DNA of 64,000 bases from assembly GCA_022819945.1 (NCBI GenBank), contig JAJEGI010000129.1, positions 19,617-83,616 of the forward strand, in the 5' to 3' direction. The stretch is from Candidatus Poribacteria bacterium (GTDB lineage: Bacteria > Poribacteria > WGA-4E > WGA-3G). The notes below the pieces were generated by a model. The model was not told where the DNA came from. It worked only from the letters and a program-made list of their open reading frames with translations, and ran no database searches. This document shows positions 1-9,378 of the stretch, piece by piece. The translations under genes were made by a program, and so were the position numbers. Each line of letters begins with the position of its first letter. The first letter of the stretch is position 1.

Positions 1-843
1 TGTCCCGTCGAGTTTTGTAATAGCAACACCGGTAATCGGCACCGCGTCGTTGAAAATCTTCGCCTGCCTCAAAGCGTTTTGACCCACTGTGCCATCCACA
101 ACAAGCAGCACTTCATGTGGCGCGCCCGCATGCGCTTTGTCCATCACACGTCCGATTTTCGCCAATTCATCCATTAACGGCTTTTTGGTATGCAGTCTCC
201 CGGCGGTATCCACAATTAGCACATCGGCGTCCCGATGCTTTGCTGCATGCATCGCATCAAAGACAACAGAGGCGGGTTCGGCATTTTCCCCACCGCGTAT
301 GAGTTCGGCACCTGCCCGTTCACACCAGATCGCAAGCTGATCTTCGGCTGCTGCGCGAAATGTATCCCCCGCGGCAACAAGGACGCTGAGACCGTCTGTG
401 ATGAAACGGCTCGCGAGTTTACCGATAGTTGTTGTTTTCCCGGCACCATTCACGCCAAGCACCAAAATCGTATAGGGTTTATCATCTTTAATGTGCAGCG
501 GCATATCCTCGCCAAGCAGATTCAGGATTTCCGATTTTATGACCGATTCCAACTCCGAAGAATCGCTCAACCCCTCTGCCTTTACTTTCTCCCTGACGTT
601 ATCCATTAACGTCAATGTCGTATCAACACCGACATCTGCTTGGATCAAAATCTCCTCGATTTCATCCATCAGGTCCTCGTCAATCTTTCTCCCCATCCGC
701 AGGAGTCCTGATAATTGCGACATCAACTGGGTGCGAGTTTTCGCCAAACCGGATTTGAGTCGATTAAACCAGTTCTCCTGTTTACCGCCAGGATCAGATT
801 CACCCTTGTTCTTATCAGTACCTTTAAATAAATTTCTGAGCAT
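1..843 (-). CDS. ftsY: Signal recognition particle receptor FtsY (partial, C-terminus off the window)
   Basis: FtsY is the membrane-associated SRP GTPase that docks ribosome-SRP complexes for co-translational insertion. The reverse strand is open from ATG at 841-843 to the window edge, giving 281 residues. An N-type helical domain comes first. The G1 motif GVNGAGKTT is at about residues 130-138, followed by GDTFRAAA, VDTAGRLH, and TKLDGT as the last residues before the edge. These are the SRP-GTPase signatures; FtsY rather than Ffh is supported by the short charged N-terminus and the lack of an M domain before the cut. The start is preceded by AAAGGGAG. The last part of the G domain is missing only because the window ends. 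Confidence 0.96.
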   Translation of the reverse strand, partial: MLRNLFKGTDKNKGESDPGGKQENWFNRLKSGLAKTRTQLMSQLSGLLRMGRKIDEDLMDEIEEILIQADVGVDTTLTLMDNVREKVKAEGLSDSSELESVIKSEILNLLGEDMPLHIKDDKPYTILVLGVNGAGKTTTIGKLASRFITDGLSVLVAAGDTFRAAAEDQLAIWCERAGAELIRGGENAEPASVVFDAMHAAKHRDADVLIVDTAGRLHTKKPLMDELAKIGRVMDKAHAGAPHEVLLVVDGTVGQNALRQAKIFNDAVPITGVAITKLDGT

Positions 844-1186
844 TATGACTCCCTTTTTGTTACTATTTCGTATTTGTGGCTTCAGCAGCCATATCCGCAT
901 TTTCTTCATGCATATAATACTGTAACGGCATGCAGAAAGGCAATAAAAATTAGTTATCAGTTGTCAACAAAATACCCATGGGATCGTTTCTTACCTGAAA
1001 AAGATAGGATATCTGCAAATTTCCTTGAAATGCTCACTTTTTTGTCTTATACTAAATTGCGGTAAAGGACGATTCGTCCTTGTATTATATTTTCGATTCT
1101 TAAAACATATCCTTGTAGAAATTGGCTTGGGTAAAACCTCGCCAACGCAATATAACAAACATTTACAAAAAATCGAGGGTGTTATT
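844..1186. other. Divergent intergenic region upstream of ftsY and the P460 lipoprotein
   Basis: This AT-rich stretch separates two divergently transcribed genes and so must hold both promoters. I could not assign clear -35/-10 pairs. It contains one TTATCAGTTGTCAAC-type repeat at about 953-967, a member of a short repeat family also seen near 25812, 26465 and 51421. No convincing gene was seen. Confidence 0.5.
953..967. repeat. Short TTATCAGTTGTCA-type dispersed repeat
   Basis: A single unit of the TTATCAGT(T/A)GTCA family. Longer or tandem versions occur at 25812-25865 and 26465-26483, and a reverse-oriented one at about 51421-51440. All copies are intergenic. Confidence 0.5.
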
Positions 1187-1765
1187 ATGAAAACGCAAAC
1201 ACGAAACCTGCTATCTTACCTCACAGTAATAATGATAACCTGTCTATTTTTTTCTGCTTGTGCGGAAAAACAGTTGGAAGAACTTATTGAACAGCAAGAA
1301 GAAGAAAAAACTGAGACGACAGAAGCACCTGTCCAACCTGAAGAAACGGTAGCGGTTCCCCTGCCCGGCTTACCTGATGATGTGGCAGGATATACACAGT
1401 GGCTCAAATTAAACGCTGAACCTATTCCTCCCGTGCCAGGTGGGGACCCCCATAACGGCACAAAAAATGTATATGTCAACAAAACGGTGGATGACATCGC
1501 GCCAAATGGTGAACAACAGTTTCCATACCCCGATGGAAGTATTGTTGTAAAGGAAGCATTCCGTCCGGGTAAGGACTTTGTTGGACTCATCGCGATTATG
1601 CGGAAGAAAGCAGGGGTGGACCCTGATCACAATGACTGGGAGTTCATTGAATACGTCCGAAACGCATCGGATGCTGAGTTCCGCGTCATTGCTAAAGACG
1701 GTGTATGTTGGGGATGCCACGCCCAAGTTGAAGATATTGATTATGTCTTCACAGAACTTGAATAG
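1187..1765 (+). CDS. Cytochrome P460-like c-type heme lipoprotein
   Basis: A 192-residue exported lipoprotein. The signal sequence ends in a lipobox, FSAC, with the lipidated Cys at about 25, followed by a Glu-rich linker. The globular part has the layout of the cytochrome P460 family: a YTQWLKLN-type N-terminal segment, DGSIVVKE, and one heme-binding CWGCH at about residues 174-178 near the C-terminus. Characterised P460 proteins oxidise hydroxylamine or related nitrogen compounds, but many homologues have no known substrate. The ATG at 1187 follows GAGGG; an upstream in-frame ATG at 1025 would bury the signal peptide. The diheme porin follows 73 bp downstream in the same direction, suggesting a shared electron-transfer role. 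Confidence 0.8.
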   Translation: MKTQTRNLLSYLTVIMITCLFFSACAEKQLEELIEQQEEEKTETTEAPVQPEETVAVPLPGLPDDVAGYTQWLKLNAEPIPPVPGGDPHNGTKNVYVNKTVDDIAPNGEQQFPYPDGSIVVKEAFRPGKDFVGLIAIMRKKAGVDPDHNDWEFIEYVRNASDAEFRVIAKDGVCWGCHAQVEDIDYVFTELE

Positions 1766-1772
1766 GACTCTT

Positions 1773-1799
1773 GCTGGCGAGGTTTCAAACCTCGCCAGC
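1773..1799. repeat. REP-like perfect palindrome (GCTGGCGAGGTTT family)
   Basis: Thirteen-base arms GCTGGCGAGGTTT and AAACCTCGCCAGC are separated by one base. It sits between the P460 gene and the cytochrome-porin gene. Diverged relatives lie at 21673-21700, 28935-28960 and 32999-33020, all intergenic, so this is a dispersed repeat rather than a gene-specific terminator. No T-run follows. Confidence 0.75.
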
Positions 1800-1838
1800 C
1801 ATGCTTACAACAATCAGATTCAATTAGAAAACAAGGAG

Positions 1839-3080
1839 ATGCTTTTGGACACACATCATAATAAATATGTGAAGCATATCAGCCACACCACCTCACGATT
1901 AAAACACCTGGATATGTCCGGTATCGCGCTATCGTCCTTACGACTTGCATTCATAGTGAGTATGGCATTCAGTCTCTTTTTGCCAACCAACGTGGAGGCG
2001 CGCCCTGAGTTTGCAACTGAACTCGATAAAGAATGTAGTTTCTGTCATCTTGACCCAGCAGGCGGTGGTCCCCGAAATCGTATCGGCGAAATTTTTGAAG
2101 AGAACTATTTTGAATTCCCGGAAGACTTTGACATGGAAGCCGTGACCGAAGAAGCCAAGGAAGTCGTCAAACAACTCACAACATCGCTTGACTTCCAGAC
2201 TGCATTCATCAAAACAACACATGTTGACGCAGAGCAAAATGCGATAGCCAGCTGTACTTCATGCCACTCCTCAGTCGATAGATTCCTGCTTATGCAAGCA
2301 GAAGTAACGTTCAACGCCCAAGCCTCAGAACACATTAGACTTACCCTTTCTAACAATGTCGGAACGACGATGAATGCCTTTGCGACGGTGGATGCTATCC
2401 CAAAACACCTCTACGTCAAAATCGGGCAATTCCGTCTACCCTTCGCTATTAAACAGAAGGACCATAACATACTCGTCCGAGAAGGCTATGGACTGGGTTC
2501 TAACAAACGGGATGTCGGGGTTGAACTCGGGGGCAGTGCGGGTAAAATTTTCTACAATGCAGCGTTCTTTAATGCCGATAACGCAACATCGAAAGGCGGT
2601 CTCGGCACACTCGGTGCGCAACTTGGACCCGTTCGTGCGGGTATCTCTGGCATATTTGAAAAACCCGGTGAAGATTGGGAACGTCTCATGGGTGCTTTTC
2701 TCACTGCCTCATACGCGGGTTTGAGTGTTGAAGGCGAATTCAATTTCGGAAATAGTGTTGCGATATCCTCTTTCGGATCAGATGACATTGATTCAAAGGG
2801 ATATTACGTTGGTGCTAAATATCGCGTCCTGCCACAACTTACCATCTCAGGTCGCTACGGATTGTTCGATCCAGACAGAACAGTTAAGGGTGATGCAAGC
2901 CAACGCGTGACACTCAGTGCCCAATACAATTTCATGGAAAACGGTGCGATCTCACTGTTTTATTGGGCAAACCTCGCGAATGCCGACCGTGGCGAGGATG
3001 ACACGATCAGCGAAAAAGGCACACTCCGTCAACTCCAAGGCACCGACCAGATTATTTTGATGTCACGATTCTGGTTTTGA
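1839..3080 (+). CDS. Diheme cytochrome c fused to an outer-membrane beta-barrel (porin-type)
   Basis: About 413 residues. A hydrophobic export signal ends near FLPTNVEA (about residue 54). Two heme motifs follow, CSFCH at 66-70 and CTSCH at 139-143. The rest, from about residue 150, alternates polar and hydrophobic residues like a transmembrane beta-barrel, includes a phosphate-porin-like KIGQFRLPFA segment, and ends in RFWF, a typical barrel C-terminal Phe. The order cytochrome then barrel is that of Cyc2-type outer-membrane electron conduits, though Cyc2 has one heme. Start choice is uncertain: AAGGAG at 1833-1838 abuts the ATG at 1839 but is ideally spaced for TTG at 1845; ATG 1914 gives the cleanest signal peptide. 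Electron exchange across the outer membrane is inferred. Confidence 0.75.
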   Translation: MLLDTHHNKYVKHISHTTSRLKHLDMSGIALSSLRLAFIVSMAFSLFLPTNVEARPEFATELDKECSFCHLDPAGGGPRNRIGEIFEENYFEFPEDFDMEAVTEEAKEVVKQLTTSLDFQTAFIKTTHVDAEQNAIASCTSCHSSVDRFLLMQAEVTFNAQASEHIRLTLSNNVGTTMNAFATVDAIPKHLYVKIGQFRLPFAIKQKDHNILVREGYGLGSNKRDVGVELGGSAGKIFYNAAFFNADNATSKGGLGTLGAQLGPVRAGISGIFEKPGEDWERLMGAFLTASYAGLSVEGEFNFGNSVAISSFGSDDIDSKGYYVGAKYRVLPQLTISGRYGLFDPDRTVKGDASQRVTLSAQYNFMENGAISLFYWANLANADRGEDDTISEKGTLRQLQGTDQIILMSRFWF

Positions 3081-3487
3081 GGGTAAGTAAGTTGCAGTAT
3101 GCTTGAATTTCAACGATAGAACACACTTTGCGTTGAAACTCATGCCAAAAGTGTTTACCCGTAGGGACGGATCCACATATCCGTCCCTATGTGTTTATAT
3201 TTACACATAACCTCACTTAAAGACATCCGCTTATTTCCGGCTGACAAGTTTTAAAACCACGTCTAAATGTGGTTTCCGCCCTTAAACATACAGCACAGCA
3301 ATCTCCAAAAACATTGGCATAAAACTTGCTTACCCTATCCAGTATCTTTTTTCTTTTATACTCGTTAAATTTGGTGGATTTGTAAACAATGTTTTAGGAC
3401 CGGAGATTTTCTCCAAATAGTCCTTAAGTCGTCACAAACAAGAAAACCCGTAAAGACAAAACATTTAAAACATAGGAGGCACTTCTC
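3081..3487. other. Intergenic region with hairpins, upstream of the macroglobulin gene
   Basis: It holds a terminator-like hairpin at 3162-3189, a second hairpin at 3254-3275 (AAACCAC, 8-base loop, GTGGTTT), and an AT-rich segment that probably contains the promoter of the macroglobulin-pbpC operon. TTGCTT at 3326 and TATACT at 3357 are too far apart (25 bases) to count as a pair. No gene is seen. Confidence 0.5.
3162..3200 (+). terminator. Terminator-like hairpin after the cytochrome-porin gene
   Basis: Ten-base arms TAGGGACGGA (3162-3171) and TCCGTCCCTA (3180-3189) have an 8-base loop and are followed by the T-rich TGTGTTTATATTT. The GTAGGGAC...GTCCCTA sequence resembles a common dispersed palindrome class (compare 61430-61457), so it may be a repeat that also serves as terminator. 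Confidence 0.55.
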
Positions 3488-6400
3488 ATGGTGTTTTCCA
3501 AACTTTCCAAAAATCCTTCGGCGGAGCCTGGAAGTCGAAATCTGTTACTAAAAAGTTTAATCGGGGTCATAGGATTGATGACGCTCCTCCTTGCTGTCTG
3601 TATTTTCTATATTGTGCGGGGAAACGTGGGTGCCAAGACGCGTTATAGCGTTAACACTTTCGCGCCCCAAGGGGAAGTCCCAGAATGGACCGATTTTTCG
3701 ATTACTTTTTCAGAGGCAATCATTGATAAATCGCGCGTCGGAACAGAGGTTCCAGCGGAATCCCTTCGGTTTATACCCGCCGTTCAGGGTACTGGACGTT
3801 GGACAGCCCCCGACCGAATAGGTTTCTTTTTAGACGCGCCCTTGGCACCCTCCGCAGAATACACGGTCGAACTGACATCTGAACTTAACCCATCCGAAGC
3901 ATTTTTACTCACCGGACAAAAAGAATTTAAATTTGCAACTGAACCCTTCAAAGTGCAGCAGGCACGTATGGAATTCAGCACTGACGACACACGTGAATAC
4001 GCAACAGGTTTCGGCACAATAGCATTCAATTACCCCGTAACTACTGCCGATTTAAAGGCGCATCTCTCTGTCGCACTCAATGATGGAACAGAAATACCCT
4101 ACCAGATTCAGACCAACACAGCGACAGCACGAACGATAAAATTTGCAACGAAACGGATCAAACGCGGCAAAGCAGACCGAGAAATAAAAGTCAAAATCGA
4201 AAAAGGATTTAAGTGCACAGGTGGGCAAATCGGGCTGGCGAAAGCGAACATTACACCCGTTATACTCCGCGGTAGAGGGACACTCGGCGTAACATATTCA
4301 GACGTTCGGGAAAGCGATGGCACACCTTATATTTCAGTCAGATTTAGTGCACCGGTGCTCAGCGATACCGTCAAACCCTACTTAGAACTGACCCCCGCAG
4401 CAGACTATCAAGTGACATCTAATTATCGGAACATCGAAATCCACGGTAATTTTAAGCGGCGTACCACCTATACACTGAAGATTCAGCGGGGTTTGACTGC
4501 CCGAAACGATGCTGTTTTGAAACAAGACTATATGACGAGGCTGAAAATTCCAGACATTCAACCGCAGCTTCGGTTTCTTGGTGCTGGCTTCTTCCTTTCA
4601 AGAAAGGGTCATTTAAACCTCGGACTTGCAACGATTAATGTCAAACGTGTAAAACTGGATATTGAGAAAGTTTTTGCGAATAATCTTATTTATCTTTCAA
4701 AATTAGATAGATGGCGTCGTTGGAGCAGGAACTTAGGCAAACCCGTTCACTCGGAAGTGCTTGATGTGCCGCCACAATTGAACGAAGAGGTAACGACCCC
4801 TATCTCCTTAGAAGCGTATCTCTCAGACGAACATGTGGGTATTTTCAAGGTTGTCGCCCGAAATGCCGATAGACAGTGGGACAGTGCGCACCAATGGGTA
4901 CTTATTACAGATTTGGGGATCAGTGCCAAACGCGCTGGAGATAAGTTGTATGTTTGGGTGAAATCCCTTGCTACGGGCGCGCCGGTACCAGCCGCGCGGG
5001 TCAAACTTATCAGCGACAATAATCAGACATTACTCAGCGGTACAACCAACTGGGCAGGATTTGTAGAGTTCACCGAGGTCGCAGAGAAGACTAAAGATTT
5101 CATACCGTTTATGATTACTGTTGCGAAACGGGATGATCTCGCCTTCATTCAATTGGATCAACACGAAATTGCAACAGCAGACTTTGATATCGCGGGACCC
5201 GCCTACTTGCAAAACGGTTATGAAGCGTTTCTCTACACAAGTCGGGGTGTTTATCGACCCGGCGAAACTGTTCAACTCGCTGGCATCGTTCGCGGCGTGA
5301 AACAGACAACACCCGAACCGCTCCCGACCCGTATTGAAGTCCTCGCTCCAGATGGCAGAATTATACGAGAATTAAGGCAGCAGCTCAACAAAAGCGGTGC
5401 CTGCGACGTGAAAATTCCTATTCCAGATTACGCATTGACAGGCAATTATATTGCCAAGATGAAGATCGCTGATCGAGTTGTTGGGAGTGCCCAATTTCAG
5501 GTCGAGGAATTCATGCCAGACCGGATGAAAGTCGCTGTCACAGTTGATAAATCCTCATATAAACTTGGAGAAGCCCTTGACATTGAAGTGAAAGCGACGA
5601 ATCTATTTGGGCCCCCAGCCGTAGGACGGAAGGTTCAGGCTTCATGTCAACTGGTAGCAGTTCCATTTGTCGTATCTGATGACAATTTACCGCCAGATAC
5701 CGATGCGACAAAGTGGCGTTCCTTTGTCTTTGGAAACACCAGACAATTTGAAAGTCAACGCATTGAATTAGGAGAAGCCAAAACCGACACAGCGGGTAAA
5801 GCACGCTATCAATTTACGATCCCTTCAACCCTAAAAGTGCCCTCTTTGCTCAACGGTATCCTGACAGCGACCGTTAGCGAAATCGGTGGAAGAGCCGTCA
5901 CTGCCTCACACCGAGTTGTTATTCACCCTTACTCACATTATGTCGGGATTCGCCGGGCAACTACTGGACAGGTCAAAATTGACCAACCCCTCCGATTCGA
6001 CTATGTAGCCGTTGACGATGCCCTGGCAGCCGCTTCGGGGAGAGATTTAAAATTGAGTCTCCATAAGGTCCATTGGAACACGATACTTCGGCAGAACCCT
6101 GCAGGACGTTATGAATACGTCTCCGAACCACAAACGACAGAAGTAAAAACATACGACCTAACCTCATCAAAAACGGTACAGACAGTAACACTAACGCCTT
6201 CAGAATACGGTGAATACCGTGTTCGCCTTGAAGACATCGAATCGACAGCGACGGCAGAAATATCATTTTACGTGAGCGGATGGAGAAACACTCCAGTCTC
6301 TATGGAACATCCGACTCGGTTAGACTTGACGCTTGACAAACTTGCGTATCGTCCGGGCGAGACGGCAAAACTAAATATTAAGGCACCCTTCCCCGGTACA

Positions 6401-9178
6401 CTCCTACTCACTGTCGAACGGGATCGGGTGCTCAGTCACCGTACGATAACAATGAAGGAAAATACGGCTACTGTATCCATTCCTGTGCGCGATAGTTATA
6501 AACCGAACGTGTATCTCTCAGGAACGCTGATTCGAGCCATCTCGATGGAAACCATAGCACAACCGGATAGTAAGTCCCTTCTCCCTGCCCGCGCGTTTGG
6601 TGTGGTTCCTTTGAAAATCGATGCAACACGCAGACGGCTCTCAATTGAAATGTCACTGAAGCAAACAAATGCTGCTGGTGCTACTGAAGAAATCTCACTT
6701 TTGGGGGACCATAGCTCCCAAATTTCTGAGACCCAGCGTAACGAGGCAGTCGTCCGTCCAAATAGCGAGGTGAATATTGCGTTTGAAGTGCACGGCAGAC
6801 GTTCTTGGCAGAAATACGATGTTTGCATCGCAGCCGTTGACGAGGGAATTCTGACGTTAACCGATTTTCAAACACCTAACCCTCACGACTTTTTCTATCA
6901 ACAACGCGGGTTGAAGACGCGTTCCTTTGATTTGTACGGTGGAATTTTACCTGAAATAGCGGATATTACCGACAACTCAAGTACTGGTGGTGATGGCGCG
7001 CTTGCACGTCGATTAGGCAGGAAACGGCTTAATACGAGCGGTATTCGGCGGGTGAAACCGGTTTCACTCTGGTCCGGATTCGTGAGAACTGATGGAAACG
7101 GGCGCGGTACTGTCCAATTTAAGATTCCCCAATTCAACGGGACATTGAGATTGATGGCAGTCGCTTTCGCAGGAGCAGACTACGGTGCTTCGTCAGCGTA
7201 CCTGACCGTCCGTGAACCCATTGTTTTAACGCCAACGTTCCCACGATTTCTCGCAGGCGGCGATCAGATCCGTGTCCCTGTCACCCTTTTCAACGGGACA
7301 GGTGAGGATGGAGAATTCATTGTCAAATTGCAAGCAGCGGGTGACGTGCAACTCTTGTCAGCCAGTGATACGCATACACCTGAAACGATGCCTGAGAACG
7401 GTTCGGAAAAATCGACCCAACCCTCAACCGCAGAGCCTCCGTTGCATGAACTAAGCATAGAGAAAAGCGTTGAGGTAGGTACAGAGGCACAGGTCTTTTT
7501 CGACATTCGCGTTCATGACGCGATCGGAGAAGTCAACTTCAATTTATCCGCAGAAGGTAACGCCGAAACGACCCAGGTAGATGTGAAGATGCCGCTGCGC
7601 TCGGTTGCGCCACCTGTTACACAAACAGGACATGGTGTGGTACGCGCTGGCGAACCCATTGATTTCATTCTCCCCTCGAATCTAATAGCAAACTCATCCG
7701 AGTTTAGTCTCACACTATCGGCGTTTCCAAATATTGCGTTTGCGGACAGTCTCCGCTATCTCGTCCGCTATCCGCACGGGTGTCTGGAACAGACAACAAG
7801 TAAGGTTTTCCCACTGCTCTATTTCAGCGATTTGGCGCGAAGCGTCGAACCGACGCTGGCGGCAGAAGATTCAGTGGATTATTATATCACGGCAGGTATC
7901 ACGAAACTTGAAAGTATGTTGATGCCGAACGATCAGTTTTCATATTGGCCCGGTGGTACTTATGTGAACCCGTGGAGCAGTATCTATGCCTCTCACTTCC
8001 TCGTTGAAGCACGAAAAGCAGGCTATGAGGTGGCAGACCGAGTGTACGACGCAATGTTAGAAGGTTTAAAGGTACAAGCAAAATTTTCGCCTGATACGGA
8101 AGGCAACAATGATGCCAGAAAAGTAAAGCGGAAGATCGCACTTGCAACCTACGCGTCTTACGTTTTAGCCGCCGCGGGGCAACCTGAGCGTGGCACGATG
8201 CACTATCTGAAAAACAGAGGTGCGAGCAGTCTTAGCGATTACAGTCATTTTCAACTTGCAGGGGCATTCGCGCTCAGTGGCGAATTGGAGACTGCGCTTT
8301 CCATGCTACCGGTATCAGTATCTCCGAGTTTTAATGGTAAAGGCACAGAACAGTGGGAGACAGGTGGCACATTCAATTCGCCTGTGCGAGCCCAAGCCAT
8401 TATGTTAGATGTACTCGCTGAAGTTAACGAGAATCATCCATCGATCCCGATGCTCGTCAAGAATCTGAGTGAAGCCGCATCCGACGGAAAGCGATGGCGA
8501 ACGACACAAGACAACGCCTTCGCGTTCCTTGCACTCGGCAAAATTATGAAGAAACAGACAGATAGGGATTATACTGGTACCCTCAAACTCAATGGTGAAC
8601 ATTTCGCTGACTTTGATGCGACTGAGGCGCGTTACACCGATGCAGATTGGGACGGTGCGCGTATAGCACTCTCAATCAAAGGCGAAGGCAGCTGCTACTA
8701 TTACTGGAGCGCGTTCGGTATTCAACGCGATTCGTTCATTGAGGAGTATGAACGCGAACTACAGGTACGGCGTCGCTATTTTAACAAAGACGGTGAAAGT
8801 CTGACGGGTACATTTGTCCATGGTGATTTAATTGTCGCAGAGATAACGGTCAAAGCACTCACCGCTAATCTGGAAAATGTCGTCGTCGTCGATATGTTGC
8901 CAACAGGTTTTGAGATTGAGAACCCACGGCTGGAGTCCCGAGCAGGCATCCCATGGTTGAAAGCCCAAGGCTTCAAACCGGATTATCTCGACATCCGCGA
9001 CGATCGCCTTATCTTCTTCGGTACGTTCCCGCGCCAACGTGAACGTAAATTCTATTACGCACTAAGAGCGGTTACACAAGGCGAATTTACCTTGCCACCG
9101 ATCGCGGCAGAAGCGATGTACGATCCGACCAAATCTGCTGTAGCAGGTAGCATGAGTATCAAAGTGGTTGCAGAGTGA
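3488..9178 (+). CDS. Bacterial alpha-2-macroglobulin (large protease-trap envelope protein)
   Basis: At 1896 residues this has the usual size of bacterial alpha-2-macroglobulins, which trap proteases in the periplasm. One N-terminal transmembrane segment (about 22-42) has no convincing lipobox, so it is probably membrane-anchored. It is followed by repeated macroglobulin (MG) beta domains, a PGET-containing MG2 region, the family's A2M segment (KPVSLWSGFV near residue 1190) and the thioester motif GCLEQTTS at about 1431-1438. The helical thioester domain and a receptor-binding-like C-terminal domain complete it. AGGAGG precedes ATG 3488. pbpC follows 200 bp downstream; this pairing is well known in Proteobacteria (yfhM-pbpC) and links protease defence to cell-wall repair. 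The reactive Cys and Gln are both present. Confidence 0.95.
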   Translation: MVFSKLSKNPSAEPGSRNLLLKSLIGVIGLMTLLLAVCIFYIVRGNVGAKTRYSVNTFAPQGEVPEWTDFSITFSEAIIDKSRVGTEVPAESLRFIPAVQGTGRWTAPDRIGFFLDAPLAPSAEYTVELTSELNPSEAFLLTGQKEFKFATEPFKVQQARMEFSTDDTREYATGFGTIAFNYPVTTADLKAHLSVALNDGTEIPYQIQTNTATARTIKFATKRIKRGKADREIKVKIEKGFKCTGGQIGLAKANITPVILRGRGTLGVTYSDVRESDGTPYISVRFSAPVLSDTVKPYLELTPAADYQVTSNYRNIEIHGNFKRRTTYTLKIQRGLTARNDAVLKQDYMTRLKIPDIQPQLRFLGAGFFLSRKGHLNLGLATINVKRVKLDIEKVFANNLIYLSKLDRWRRWSRNLGKPVHSEVLDVPPQLNEEVTTPISLEAYLSDEHVGIFKVVARNADRQWDSAHQWVLITDLGISAKRAGDKLYVWVKSLATGAPVPAARVKLISDNNQTLLSGTTNWAGFVEFTEVAEKTKDFIPFMITVAKRDDLAFIQLDQHEIATADFDIAGPAYLQNGYEAFLYTSRGVYRPGETVQLAGIVRGVKQTTPEPLPTRIEVLAPDGRIIRELRQQLNKSGACDVKIPIPDYALTGNYIAKMKIADRVVGSAQFQVEEFMPDRMKVAVTVDKSSYKLGEALDIEVKATNLFGPPAVGRKVQASCQLVAVPFVVSDDNLPPDTDATKWRSFVFGNTRQFESQRIELGEAKTDTAGKARYQFTIPSTLKVPSLLNGILTATVSEIGGRAVTASHRVVIHPYSHYVGIRRATTGQVKIDQPLRFDYVAVDDALAAASGRDLKLSLHKVHWNTILRQNPAGRYEYVSEPQTTEVKTYDLTSSKTVQTVTLTPSEYGEYRVRLEDIESTATAEISFYVSGWRNTPVSMEHPTRLDLTLDKLAYRPGETAKLNIKAPFPGTLLLTVERDRVLSHRTITMKENTATVSIPVRDSYKPNVYLSGTLIRAISMETIAQPDSKSLLPARAFGVVPLKIDATRRRLSIEMSLKQTNAAGATEEISLLGDHSSQISETQRNEAVVRPNSEVNIAFEVHGRRSWQKYDVCIAAVDEGILTLTDFQTPNPHDFFYQQRGLKTRSFDLYGGILPEIADITDNSSTGGDGALARRLGRKRLNTSGIRRVKPVSLWSGFVRTDGNGRGTVQFKIPQFNGTLRLMAVAFAGADYGASSAYLTVREPIVLTPTFPRFLAGGDQIRVPVTLFNGTGEDGEFIVKLQAAGDVQLLSASDTHTPETMPENGSEKSTQPSTAEPPLHELSIEKSVEVGTEAQVFFDIRVHDAIGEVNFNLSAEGNAETTQVDVKMPLRSVAPPVTQTGHGVVRAGEPIDFILPSNLIANSSEFSLTLSAFPNIAFADSLRYLVRYPHGCLEQTTSKVFPLLYFSDLARSVEPTLAAEDSVDYYITAGITKLESMLMPNDQFSYWPGGTYVNPWSSIYASHFLVEARKAGYEVADRVYDAMLEGLKVQAKFSPDTEGNNDARKVKRKIALATYASYVLAAAGQPERGTMHYLKNRGASSLSDYSHFQLAGAFALSGELETALSMLPVSVSPSFNGKGTEQWETGGTFNSPVRAQAIMLDVLAEVNENHPSIPMLVKNLSEAASDGKRWRTTQDNAFAFLALGKIMKKQTDRDYTGTLKLNGEHFADFDATEARYTDADWDGARIALSIKGEGSCYYYWSAFGIQRDSFIEEYERELQVRRRYFNKDGESLTGTFVHGDLIVAEITVKALTANLENVVVVDMLPTGFEIENPRLESRAGIPWLKAQGFKPDYLDIRDDRLIFFGTFPRQRERKFYYALRAVTQGEFTLPPIAAEAMYDPTKSAVAGSMSIKVVAE

Positions 9179-9378
9179 TTTTTTATAGTATCTTGCGGTT
9201 CGGTCAAGTCTATTGGAAACTTTAGACGCATTTTCCGTATATCCGCACGCGCCTTTGTTGCATGCTGCATTTTTGATGTCGCCAATTAAATAGTCCGTAA
9301 TGTAATGGAGAACGGATATACGCAGAGGCACTCTAACATCACTTTTAATCCTATCAAACCGCAAGGAAAGATAAAAAA

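Noticed and set aside
235..609. Plus-strand frames opposite ftsY
   Set aside because: ftsY is unambiguous on the other strand and the frames lack any conserved feature.
1025..1186. Longer N-terminus for the P460 lipoprotein from ATG 1025
   Set aside because: It would place the signal peptide internally and lacks a ribosome site; ATG 1187 has GAGGG.
3326..3362. TTGCTT and TATACT as the macroglobulin promoter
   Set aside because: The spacer of 25 bases is far from the usual 16-18.
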